DNA from: Inediibacterium massiliense
GTDB lineage: Bacteria > Bacillota > Clostridia > Peptostreptococcales > Thermotaleaceae
DNA: 64,000 nt
Assembly: GCF_001282725.1 (NCBI RefSeq)
Contig: NZ_LN876584.1
Coordinates: 232,004 to 296,003, forward strand
Direction of reading: 5' to 3'
This document shows positions 1-7,055 of this stretch, in pieces (within the stretch, counting starts at the first letter, position 1; each line of letters begins with the position of its first letter). The notes under the pieces are model-generated. The model saw only the letters and a program-made list of their open reading frames with translations, was not told the DNA's origin and did no database searches. A program made the position numbers and the translations under genes.

Positions 1-156
1 TCTGCTTTCTAACGTAGTAGATACAGGTAAAACTTCAATAAAAAATGCAGGTCTATCCAATGATTCTCCCTGCATGGTTTCATAGAAATAACTCGTATCA
101 AAATGACTCTTTAATATTTTTAATACAGTCTCTTGAATTTTTAATAATGTAATCAT
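1..156 (-). CDS. Phage tail-terminator-like protein (N-terminal part, runs off the left edge)
   Basis: An open frame reads leftward from ATG 156 (or ATG 159) to the window edge, giving about 52 residues that begin MITLLKIQETVLKILKSHF. The pattern of a short helix followed by an 'RPAFFIEVLPV' strand fits the small tail-terminator family of Clostridia prophages (DUF6838-like); this is pattern recognition, not a search. An AGGAG box lies just before the start, and the first ATG overlaps the stop of the scaffold-like gene upstream, so the two are translationally coupled. Only the N-terminus is visible. The frame is intact here, so the gene may still work as part of a prophage or phage-tail-like particle. 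Confidence 0.5.
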   Translation of the reverse strand, partial: MITLLKIQETVLKILKSHFDTSYFYETMQGESLDRPAFFIEVLPVSTTLESR

Positions 157-485
157 CATCTCTCCTTCCACAAGCTCCTTCGTTCCATAAGTTTTTCCTC
201 TATTAAATGATTTAATAAATGGCTTATCTCCATGAAATCCATTAATGTTTTTTCATTAGAGTCTATAGACTGATTGGTTTCTTTGTGTAGTTCTTTCTCC
301 ATTGCTTCTAATTTTTTCTTAAGTTTTAATACATTTTCTTTATAAGCATCCCTTTGTTGGATCACTTGATTGAGTCTAGTTCTTGGAACAAATTGATTAT
401 TATTTAAGAGTATTTTTTGATTTTTTGTTTTTTCCTTTACTTCTTTGTATAAACTTTCTCCTAGGATTTCCTTTAACTCTTTCAT
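156..485 (-). CDS. Short phage scaffold (GP20-like) protein
   Basis: About 109 residues from ATG 485, preceded by AAGGAG at good spacing; an in-frame ATG at 494 sits on the ribosome site and is less likely. The N-terminus MKELKEILGESLYKEV followed by a 'FVPRTRLNQV' turn and a charged coiled coil (about residues 35-70) resembles phage minor structural/scaffold GP20 proteins. Those are usually about 180-200 residues, so this copy is short, and the usual C-terminal part is missing or replaced. It follows a promoter-like module at 557-607 and overlaps the next gene by 3-4 bases. No terminase, portal or capsid gene lies between it and the regulator. It may be a remnant or a protein reused in a tail-like particle. 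Confidence 0.5.
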   Translation of the reverse strand: MKELKEILGESLYKEVKEKTKNQKILLNNNQFVPRTRLNQVIQQRDAYKENVLKLKKKLEAMEKELHKETNQSIDSNEKTLMDFMEISHLLNHLIEEKLMERRSLWKER

Positions 486-556
486 TAAAATCATCTCCTT
501 TTATTCCTTTACGTGTTTTACGTGTAACGCCACGATTCATTCTTCTCATTTTAAAT

Positions 557-607
557 TATAATAGATTCATTTTTATTATATCGGCCTAATTTCGGCACTT
601 TTTCGGT
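557..607 (-). promoter_or_regulatory. Repeated phage-type promoter module before the scaffold-like gene
   Basis: Reading leftward: ACCGAAAAAGTGCCG (607-593), GCC eight bases later, then a -10-like TATTATA (563-557) and the string ATTTTAAAAT-like just after. The same arrangement with almost the same spacing occurs before the regulator gene at 1227-1277. The box overlaps the 3' end of the regulator gene. Inferred binding site for the regulator encoded at 586-1119. Confidence 0.5.
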
Positions 608-1119
608 ATATCCAATGCAGATATCTCTAATAAAATACTGTTTTTGAGTATTTTATAGATTTTAGTTAAAGCCTCATTTCTTATTTCTCTACATTGTCTT
701 TCTTCTATATTTACTTCAAAAGTAATATACCTCCAAATTTTCTTATCTACATACTTCATCTTGATAATTTTTTTCTCTAAATCTGTAAGGCTTTCTACTG
801 CATTGTGAATTCTTCTTAAAAATCTTTCCATATGCCTTTTTTCAAATTCAAGTAAATCAATCATTTCTTCTATTTCTAAATCCTTCAATACCTGTGTCTC
901 TGTTTTAGAAAAAATTTGATTGCTCCTTATAAATTCTTCATAATTGATACCCTTTAAACTTAAATATTGCATATCTTTTAAATCTCCGATCTGAAGTTCT
1001 ATTTCTTTTATTTTTGCTTCATATTGTTTTAAGTTTTTAAGAGTATTTTCCACTCCCTTCATACTTATTTTTTTGTTACGCTTTTGTATTTTTTCTTTTT
1101 CTAAACTTTGTGTATACAT
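586..1119 (-). CDS. Phage late-transcription regulator, sigma-70 region 4-like (ArpU/RinA type)
   Basis: 177 residues. The first 100 are highly charged and helical. Residues about 108-160 (LTDLEKKIIKMKYVDKK... ERQCREIRNEALTKI) form a sigma region 4-like helix-turn-helix, as in the ArpU/RinA-like activators that turn on late genes of Gram-positive phages. The start ATG 1119 has GGTGGTGAAGG just before it. The gene lies between two copies of a promoter module, one upstream of itself and one upstream of the structural genes, so autoactivation plus activation of the downstream cluster is the simplest reading. A SOS box lies further upstream (1328-1341). The family assignment is by motif only. Confidence 0.6.
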   Translation of the reverse strand: MYTQSLEKEKIQKRNKKISMKGVENTLKNLKQYEAKIKEIELQIGDLKDMQYLSLKGINYEEFIRSNQIFSKTETQVLKDLEIEEMIDLLEFEKRHMERFLRRIHNAVESLTDLEKKIIKMKYVDKKIWRYITFEVNIEERQCREIRNEALTKIYKILKNSILLEISALDIPKKCRN

Positions 1120-1226
1120 AAACCTTCACCACCATAAATAGTTTATTTTTTGATATCTGTAATAAAAATACATTTATTGATTTTTATTTAATTTATTGAT
1201 TTTTTTGTATATCTCTTATTTTAAAG

Positions 1227-1277
1227 TATAATATATATTTTTTACCAATTTAGGCATACTTGTGGCACTTTATCGGA
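1227..1277 (-). promoter_or_regulatory. Repeated phage-type promoter module before the regulator gene
   Basis: Leftward: TCCGATAAAGTGCC (1277-1264), then GCC eight bases on, then TATTATA (1233-1227) followed by ACTTTAAAATAAGAGA. It matches the module at 557-607 in box sequence, box-to-GCC spacing (8) and box-to-minus-10 distance (31 against 32 bases). The intervening sequence differs, which suggests selection on the sites rather than recent duplication of the whole block. Confidence 0.5.
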
Positions 1278-1310
1278 ACTTTTCCTCCAAATATTTTAGA
1301 TATATAGAAA

Positions 1311-1341
1311 ATTATACCACATTTTTTCGAACATGTGTTCG
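1311..1341 (-). promoter_or_regulatory. SOS (LexA) operator with overlapping promoter
   Basis: CGAACATGTGTTCG at 1328-1341 is a perfect palindrome matching the Gram-positive LexA consensus CGAACRNRYGTTYG. On the leftward strand a TATAAT (1316-1311) begins 11 bases after it, so the operator covers the spacer and -35 region. This would make the phage-type regulator downstream DNA-damage inducible. Confidence 0.75.
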
Positions 1342-1358
1342 TTTATTCTAAAAAAATA

Positions 1359-1390
1359 AAACTTAGCTCAAATCAAATGAACTAAGTTTT
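1359..1390. terminator. Bidirectional terminator
   Basis: AAACTTAG (1359-1366) pairs with CTAAGTTT (1382-1389), with T-rich tracts on both sides. It ends the leftward lipoprotein gene and insulates the SOS promoter. Confidence 0.6.
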
Positions 1391-1406
1391 TTTCTTATTT
1401 TATTTA

Positions 1407-2000
1407 CTACTTCTTAAATTTAAATGTATCTGCCATATACATAACGGCTTCTAATTGTTGATCAAAATCCTTTGAAACATTAATATAATACATCATAGCA
1501 TATTTGTCTTTTTTATCATGATCAAATATATGTAGTTGCATATGTTTTACTTCTACCCCTTGTACAGTAGACGTAACAGTTGTTTTTACTGCTTCTCCAT
1601 TAGATAAAGTGATTTTTTCCATTTTTAAATTTTTAAGCATATCTGTATCGTCAGCAGCATCTACTTCTTCTTGTAATTGCTTCATATATTCATCTATATC
1701 GGGAAATTTTTCATTAAAAGTTTGAACACTTACATTAGGTTTGAAATTAGTTTCTGGATCCTGTGTTCCACACATAAATACAGTTATATCATCCATATCT
1801 TTATATTTTTCACTTGTCCATGTAGTTGGATACTTTGTTTCAAAAAATTCATTTGAAAAATCTTGAGTTTCAAATTCTACTTTCATAGGCTCTACTTTTA
1901 CTTCATTAGATGAAGCTACATCCTTTTGTCCACATCCTACTAATAAAAGTATACTACATAAAAAAATACCTATTCCTTTTAAAACTTTACTTTTTTTCAT
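1407..2000 (-). CDS. Predicted lipoprotein, PsbP/DcrB-like
   Basis: 197 residues. The N-terminus is a lipoprotein signal with hydrophobic stretch 9-22 and lipobox LVGC, giving a lipidated Cys at residue 23. The rest (about 45-197) has alternating strands with 'TKYPTTWTSEKY' and ends 'MYMADTFKFKK', which is reminiscent of the PsbP/DcrB fold seen in many Clostridia lipoproteins. That resemblance is weak and no function follows from it. The ribosome site TGGAGG lies 8 bases before ATG 2000. Monocistronic, with its own terminator at 1359-1390. Confidence 0.65.
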   Translation of the reverse strand: MKKSKVLKGIGIFLCSILLLVGCGQKDVASSNEVKVEPMKVEFETQDFSNEFFETKYPTTWTSEKYKDMDDITVFMCGTQDPETNFKPNVSVQTFNEKFPDIDEYMKQLQEEVDAADDTDMLKNLKMEKITLSNGEAVKTTVTSTVQGVEVKHMQLHIFDHDKKDKYAMMYYINVSKDFDQQLEAVMYMADTFKFKK

Positions 2001-2139
2001 TAAATAACCTCCATATCTTTTTATCTATCATGTCATGTACTTTTCATAAATTTTGCACACATTATTCAATTTAACATTTATGTAAAATAATAACCATAGT
2101 ACTTTTTTACTATTCATTCTAAGATATGGAAAAATTATT

Positions 2140-2634
2140 TTATTGATTTAATTTCCAAACAAAAAAATTTAAAATCCCTGCAAAAGCCACCCATATGATA
2201 TATGGAATCAACAAATATCCTGCCCATGCATCTAATTTGTAAAATTTTTTAAAAGTAATGAGAATAAGAACCCACAAAACAATCAATTCTACAAACGCAA
2301 ATCCCCTTAACCCAAGTCCAAAGAAAAGTATTGGCCAAAAAAAATTAAAAAAGAGTTGTAATCCATAAAAAAACAATGCCTTTTTTACTTTAGGATTTTG
2401 AGTCCCTAACATAAAAATTCTATAACTTGCTATACCCATTAAAAAATAAAGAATCGTCCATACAATAGGAAAAACCCATCCTGGTGGAGAAAAATCTGGT
2501 TTAATCAAGTTTGCATACTCCCTATATGTATCTTTTGTCAAAAAAGCACTTAATACCCCTACTAACTCAGGAATCAATATACATACAATCAATGCAAAAA
2601 TATTTTTTCTTCCTTTTACTTTGATCACCTTCAT
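2140..2634 (-). CDS. tspO: TspO/MBR family membrane protein
   Basis: 164 residues, five predicted membrane helices. Family marks are 'KPDFSPPGWVFPIVWTILYFLMG' near residues 45-67 and the Trp- and Asn-rich later helices (ending 'WVAFAGILNFFVWKLN'). TspO proteins bind porphyrins and other hydrophobic ligands in the membrane and are linked to stress responses; the substrate here is unknown. ATG 2634 is chosen over GTG 2637 because it leaves better spacing from AAAGGA. It stands alone, divergent from the ECF sigma operon. Confidence 0.85.
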   Translation of the reverse strand: MKVIKVKGRKNIFALIVCILIPELVGVLSAFLTKDTYREYANLIKPDFSPPGWVFPIVWTILYFLMGIASYRIFMLGTQNPKVKKALFFYGLQLFFNFFWPILFFGLGLRGFAFVELIVLWVLILITFKKFYKLDAWAGYLLIPYIIWVAFAGILNFFVWKLNQ

Positions 2635-2715
2635 CACAATCCTTTCTTTTTAAATTTCCAGGGAAATGAACATTTATATATATATTATTAAAATTTTCAT
2701 TTTTATATACTTTTT

Positions 2716-2760
2716 TGCAACCTTTTTCTTTTTAATATACTCTATATAAATAGAACAAAG
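2716..2760 (+). promoter_or_regulatory. Possible ECF-sigma autoregulated promoter
   Basis: TGCAACC at 2716-2722 resembles the AAC-type -35 element of many ECF sigma promoters, and a T-rich spacer and ATACTC/TATATAAAT follow. A vegetative -10 cannot be excluded. Inference only. Confidence 0.3.
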
Positions 2761-2779
2761 AAAGGAAACCTTCTATATT

Positions 2780-3319
2780 ATGAAAATAGATGAAAATATA
2801 TATGTTTCACGACTCAAAAATGGTGATCCAACAGCTTTAGAAAAATTTATGGATCTTTATGGTACTAAACTTTTTAGAACCATTTATCTTATGGTAAAAG
2901 ATGAAAAATTAGCAGAAGATATTCTTCAAGAAGTTTTTATTACTCTGTTTTATAAAATTCATCAATTTAGAAAAGAATCTTCTCTTTATACTTGGATCTA
3001 TAAAATCACCATTCATAAATGTAATAAATATATGAAAACCTCTTGGTTTCAAAGAGTTTTCCCTACAGATATCATATGGGATCATTTTAAAAACTCACAA
3101 GATTTTCAAGACGAATATGTAGACAAAGAACATATTCAAAACCTTATTTTTTCTCTTCCTGATCATTATCGTTGTATACTCATTCTTTTTTATTATGAAG
3201 ATTTTACAATGGAAGAAATTCATCAAATTACAGGTGAAAATATAAACACTATAAAAAGCAAACTTCATAGAGGAAGAAAACTGCTTAAAGATTTACTAGA
3301 AAAGGAGATGAATTTATGA
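2780..3319 (+). CDS. ECF-type RNA polymerase sigma factor
   Basis: 179 residues. Region 2 spans about residues 20-85, with 'AEDILQEVFITLF' and 'SSLYTWIYKITIHKC'. Region 4 spans about 125-175, with 'LPDHYRCILILFYYEDFTMEEI' and 'NTIKSKLHRGRKLLKDLL'. There is no region 3, as expected for the ECF group. The AGGAAA ribosome site sits somewhat far (about 11 bases) from ATG 2780. The stop overlaps the start of the next gene (ATGA), so sigma factor and probable anti-sigma factor are coupled. The regulon is unknown. Confidence 0.85.
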   Translation: MKIDENIYVSRLKNGDPTALEKFMDLYGTKLFRTIYLMVKDEKLAEDILQEVFITLFYKIHQFRKESSLYTWIYKITIHKCNKYMKTSWFQRVFPTDIIWDHFKNSQDFQDEYVDKEHIQNLIFSLPDHYRCILILFYYEDFTMEEIHQITGENINTIKSKLHRGRKLLKDLLEKEMNL

Positions 3320-3621
3320 AAATCCATGAAGATGTTGTAAAAAAACTATTTAAAGAAAAATTAGATTCTTCTTTATTTCATATACAAATGAATCCTCATA
3401 TGAAACAAAATATTTTAAACTCTTTACATCCTATAAAAAAACAAAATATATTGCAAAGAATTTTAAATTACGAGATTCGTATTCATCTATCCCCTGCTAT
3501 TGGATGTATATTGATTTTTATGATTTTAATAGGCTCTTTTACAGCCCATCAAATCAAGCTGACTCATAAAGAAATTGTTCATGCTCAAATATACCCTGTA
3601 CTACTTCAAAATAGGAGGTAA
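3316..3621 (+). CDS. Small single-pass membrane protein, probable anti-sigma factor
   Basis: 101 residues: a basic cytoplasmic N-terminus (1-57), one membrane helix (about 58-78, PAIGCILIFMILIGSFTA) and a short outside tail. It overlaps the sigma gene by four bases. Position and topology are those of an anti-sigma factor, but I see no zinc anti-sigma (HxxxCxxC) motif, so the role is inferred from context. The third gene of the operon follows after three bases. Confidence 0.55.
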   Translation: MKIHEDVVKKLFKEKLDSSLFHIQMNPHMKQNILNSLHPIKKQNILQRILNYEIRIHLSPAIGCILIFMILIGSFTAHQIKLTHKEIVHAQIYPVLLQNRR

Positions 3622-3624
3622 ATC

Positions 3625-5379
3625 ATGAAATATATTACAATCAAAATAAAGCACATATTATGCTTTATAGTCATTTTATTCATAGGTTTTTTAAGCTTTC
3701 AAATCTTTTATCCAGATATACTTTATGGAATTGGAAAATTATACGATATGAATGAAAACCATGACATAGCCAACGGCTATTATGAAAAAATATTAGAAAC
3801 AGATCCTTCTAGCCCTTTAGCTGCTTTTACTACCCATAGAAAATTTTTAAATATATTATCTTCTAAAAATCTTTCTCTTATGACAGATATAGTATACATC
3901 GATCATGATTCATCTTGTAAAAGTGGTTTTAATATTTCAAAAGAAGATTTAAAAAAGATTAATGAACAATATGAAAAAGTTATTCAAAACTGCATCAATC
4001 CCAATTTAAAATTAAAACTACAATTAGATACAGCTCTTTTAAATTGGTTTGGAGGAGATTATCATAGATCTATAGAAATTCTTAATGCAAAAGATCAAGC
4101 AGGTGACCCTGCCCTTTTAAATTTTCATAAGTTATTTCTATCTTCTATTCATCTTTTGACAGGAGATATTGAAAAAATTCCAACCATAATAGATAAAAAT
4201 AATTTAGATTCTTATGCTCCTTTAAAAGATAAAGCATCTTTTATTCTTTCTTATTATCATTTATTAAGGGGAGAAGACTATTCTGTACCTTCCTATGAAA
4301 TGACTCAATATCTTTCTTTATCTAATGAATATGAAATTTATGCTAGACTTCTCAATATAGAAGATGCACTACAAAATATTTCATACCAACTCAAAAGAAA
4401 CTCTACATCTGGAGATGGACAAATTTATGGAACATTAACACTAGAAAAACAACCTCTTCCTTATAAAATTTTGCTACTTAAAAGAGAAGATGACACCTCA
4501 TTTTCTGCATCTTTTGTAGGTGAAGACTCTATTTCCATGTCCATCACAGACCAAAACGGTAATTTTTCTTTTATAAATATTCCTAAAGGAAAATATAAAA
4601 TTGCAGCTTATGTTCCTTGGCCCTTAATTAAAGGGAAAAATTTTTTTACTCCACAGGGAGGCTCTATTCAACTTGAACAAAGTACAAAATATGAGACACA
4701 TATATCTTTTACTCCAAAATTAAATATTAAAAATGTAAAAGTATCTTCCGATCATACAAAGCTTGATTTTGATTTTGATCCTATAGAAAATGCATCTTAT
4801 TATGTTTTAACAATGGGAGAAGTGGTTAAGGAAAACAACCAAGAAAATGCCGAATATACTTTTTATTCTGATCCTTTTACACAAAATCACATCTCCATAA
4901 ATGTAAATGACCATAGAGAAAGTAGAAGTGGTGGCATGGTTTGGGATGATCAAGGAATTGTTCCTTCTTATGTATGGGGTCCCTTTTATACTGAAGGAAA
5001 ATACACCTATAAAATTACTGCCTATGATCAATATGGAATCATTGGGGATAGCTTTGGTGTATGGTCTAATGAAACATATCCTACCATATGGATTCCTGGA
5101 TCTCCATTTACAAAAGAAGACCATTTATTATTCAATCGATCTTATGAAAAAGCCATAAAAGGATACAAAAAGATTTTAGAAACAAATCCGAATGATATTC
5201 ATGCTCTCAGAGTATTATCCGTACTGTATTCCTTTGGTTACAAAGCAGAACCTGAAAATAAAGATATTAAAAATGCTATTATCTATACAGAAAAGTTACA
5301 CAATCTTCTTCCTCATGATAAACGTATCAAAGAAGATCTTCAAGATCTAAGAAATGAATTTAAAAATAATTTAAAATAA
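3625..5379 (+). CDS. Membrane-anchored protein with TPR-like repeats and a carboxypeptidase-regulatory-like domain
   Basis: 584 residues. There is a single N-terminal membrane anchor (about 10-30) with the rest predicted outside. TPR-like helical pairs occur near 35-70 (YYEKILETDPSSPLAAF) and again near 515-580 (GYKKILETNPNDIHALRVL); the two share the phrase 'KILETxP'. Between them, about 265-345 looks like a carboxypeptidase-regulatory/transthyretin-like beta domain (DQNGNFSFINIPKGKYKIAAY), and 365-480 is fibronectin-III-like. It is the last gene of the ECF sigma operon, so it is probably the sensed or deployed envelope protein. Function unknown. Confidence 0.6.
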   Translation: MKYITIKIKHILCFIVILFIGFLSFQIFYPDILYGIGKLYDMNENHDIANGYYEKILETDPSSPLAAFTTHRKFLNILSSKNLSLMTDIVYIDHDSSCKSGFNISKEDLKKINEQYEKVIQNCINPNLKLKLQLDTALLNWFGGDYHRSIEILNAKDQAGDPALLNFHKLFLSSIHLLTGDIEKIPTIIDKNNLDSYAPLKDKASFILSYYHLLRGEDYSVPSYEMTQYLSLSNEYEIYARLLNIEDALQNISYQLKRNSTSGDGQIYGTLTLEKQPLPYKILLLKREDDTSFSASFVGEDSISMSITDQNGNFSFINIPKGKYKIAAYVPWPLIKGKNFFTPQGGSIQLEQSTKYETHISFTPKLNIKNVKVSSDHTKLDFDFDPIENASYYVLTMGEVVKENNQENAEYTFYSDPFTQNHISINVNDHRESRSGGMVWDDQGIVPSYVWGPFYTEGKYTYKITAYDQYGIIGDSFGVWSNETYPTIWIPGSPFTKEDHLLFNRSYEKAIKGYKKILETNPNDIHALRVLSVLYSFGYKAEPENKDIKNAIIYTEKLHNLLPHDKRIKEDLQDLRNEFKNNLK

Positions 5380-5461
5380 GTTTTTATAAAAATTATGAAT
5401 TTTCCACTCACCTTTAGGACAAACTTTGATTATATTACAATAGAGGAGAGTGGAATTTTTT

Positions 5462-6067
5462 ATGGATGCTACAGTCTCTTTACCTCCTAAGTCTATTCAT
5501 GTAGATACCCCTATGGCATCTCATCATTTGCAAAAAGTGCTTACTAAGTATCTAGATGAATATTATACAAATGAATATGGTGATTTGATCATTCTCTGCA
5601 TAGGAACGGATCGATCTACTGGAGATTCATTAGGCCCTTTAATTGGATATAAACTTGAAAAACATTTTAAAAATAAAGAAGGTATTTTTGTTCATGGTAC
5701 ATTAAATGATCCTGTACATGCAAAAAATTTAGATACTTCTATAGAGTTTATATATAAGACCTATGATACTCCTTTTATTATAGCTATAGACGCTTCTTTG
5801 GGGAGACATGAAAGTATTGGCCAAGTGACTATAGGATATGGTCCTATCAAGCCAGGAGCAGGGGTAAATAAGGATTTAACTTATATTGGGAATATACACA
5901 TTACAGGAGTAGTCAATCTAGGAGGATTTATGGAATATATGGTCCTTCAAAATACAAGGCTGAGTATTGTAATGAATATGGCTGATATGATTTCAGACGG
6001 GATTTTGTATAGTATTTGGCGTCAATTAAGAAAAGTGAAAAAGGAGCAATCTTTTGTTCCCAATTGA
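5462..6067 (+). CDS. yyaC: YyaC-family spore protease-like protein (DUF1256)
   Basis: About 201 residues. Conserved phrases are 'ILCIGTDRSTGDSLGPLIG', 'GTLNDPVHAKNL', 'AIDASLG' and 'KPGAGVNKDL', matching the YyaC family, which is related in fold to the GPR/HybD-like peptidases and is made in sporulating Firmicutes. Its substrate is not established. ATG 5462 is preferred; a GTG at 5450 lies on the GGAG box itself. An inverted repeat (5402-5409 with 5448-5455) brackets the promoter/ribosome-site region. A strong terminator follows immediately. Confidence 0.85.
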   Translation: MDATVSLPPKSIHVDTPMASHHLQKVLTKYLDEYYTNEYGDLIILCIGTDRSTGDSLGPLIGYKLEKHFKNKEGIFVHGTLNDPVHAKNLDTSIEFIYKTYDTPFIIAIDASLGRHESIGQVTIGYGPIKPGAGVNKDLTYIGNIHITGVVNLGGFMEYMVLQNTRLSIVMNMADMISDGILYSIWRQLRKVKKEQSFVPN

Positions 6068-6085
6068 TTTGCTCCTTCTTTTTTA
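6041..6085 (+). terminator. Terminator of yyaC
   Basis: AAGGAGCAA (6041-6049) pairs with TTGCTCCTT (6069-6077), followed by CTTTTTT. The left arm lies within the end of the yyaC coding sequence. Confidence 0.75.
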
Positions 6086-6349
6086 AAACAATGATTCATA
6101 AGCTCTTTTCTCAATAGCATAAATGATCTGTTGTATATTTTTATTGGCTACATTAATAATCAGAGCTCCTCGGTCCATATCTATAACATTGTCAAAGTTT
6201 TCAAGGTAACTCAAGCTACTGTGATTGCTATCATACAAAATAGCATCTACTGCTTTATCATAATTTTCATGTACTACTTCATAACCCCTTGCTTCTAATT
6301 CTTTTCCAAGAGGTTTTAAATTATCTTGTATAGCAATAATCTTTGGCAT
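6083..6349 (-). CDS. ykuS: YkuS family protein (UPF0180)
   Basis: 88 residues, starting MPKIIAIQDNLKPLGKEL and including 'GYEVV' and 'ALIINVANKN'. This matches the UPF0180/YkuS family of small Firmicutes proteins of unknown function. The ribosome site CTAGGAGGTG lies 5-6 bases before ATG 6349. A hairpin, CCTTCTAG with CTAGGAGG (about 6355-6385), would hide this ribosome site when folded. Confidence 0.8.
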   Translation of the reverse strand: MPKIIAIQDNLKPLGKELEARGYEVVHENYDKAVDAILYDSNHSSLSYLENFDNVIDMDRGALIINVANKNIQQIIYAIEKRAYESLF

Positions 6350-6412
6350 AAAAACACCTCCTAGCTGTATTATGACTAGAAGGTTTTTTATTTATACTTT
6401 ATTTTTCAATTT

Positions 6413-6940
6413 TTATAAAGCTTTCTTCACATATTCATTTAAAGATTGTCTCTTTGCTCGATCGAGTGCTTGAAGTTCTTCCACAGAAAGAGTATGTGAT
6501 GACTTTCCTTTTTTAATAGGCTTTCCATAAACTACATTATTATTTCTACTATAAATACTTGTAATTAATATTCCATTGTCTTGTTCATCTAGTAATGCCA
6601 TAGAAAAACTCAAGCTTCCGCCTATATCATCAAATGCATTATATTGAATAATTCCAACCTTTTGAATAGCATAAAGAAGTTTTTGTTGTATTTGTTCTAT
6701 AGAAAGATCTGTATTGTTCATACGAATATCTAACTGATCAATTTTAGAATAATATTGATGAATAATTTCTTCTATATTTTTCCCTTCTATATTATTTGAT
6801 AATTTTTCATATTTTTTCTTGAGTCTAGAGAACTTTCTTCCTTGTATACATACAAGAATTAATAATAATATACTCGTCAGAGCACTATAAAAAACAATGA
6901 TTTCCATATTTTTGCTTATAAACTGAAACATCTGCGCCAT
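6413..6940 (-). CDS. DUF4446 family membrane-anchored protein
   Basis: 175 residues from ATG 6940, with GGAG eight bases upstream. One N-terminal membrane helix (about 12-33) is followed by a coiled coil (35-95) and a globular end with 'AFDDIGGSLSFSMALLDEQDNGILITSIYSR' and 'YGKPIKKGKSSHTLSVEE'. These are typical of the DUF4446 family, which is often found near parB in Clostridia. Function unknown. It probably shares a transcript with ykuS. Confidence 0.8.
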   Translation of the reverse strand: MAQMFQFISKNMEIIVFYSALTSILLLILVCIQGRKFSRLKKKYEKLSNNIEGKNIEEIIHQYYSKIDQLDIRMNNTDLSIEQIQQKLLYAIQKVGIIQYNAFDDIGGSLSFSMALLDEQDNGILITSIYSRNNNVVYGKPIKKGKSSHTLSVEELQALDRAKRQSLNEYVKKAL

Positions 6941-6994
6941 TTCTTCCACTCCTTTTAAAGTTTCCTGTAAAATATATTATCTCATGGAAATCCA

Positions 6995-7036
6995 AAAAAA
7001 TAAATAGTATGTCTAATTTTAACACATACTATTTTT
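6995..7036 (-). terminator. Terminator of the cysteine desulfurase-like gene
   Basis: AAATAGTATGT (7002-7012) pairs with ACATACTATTT (7024-7034). On the leftward strand the stem is followed by ATTTTTTT. Confidence 0.7.
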
Positions 7037-7055
7037 AATCCCATATAGAAAATTA

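Noticed and set aside
339..551. A 49-codon basic reading frame on the minus strand (starting near 549) overlapping the scaffold-like gene
   Set aside because: It begins almost at the -10 element with no ribosome site and runs in another frame of the scaffold gene. I found nothing to support translation.
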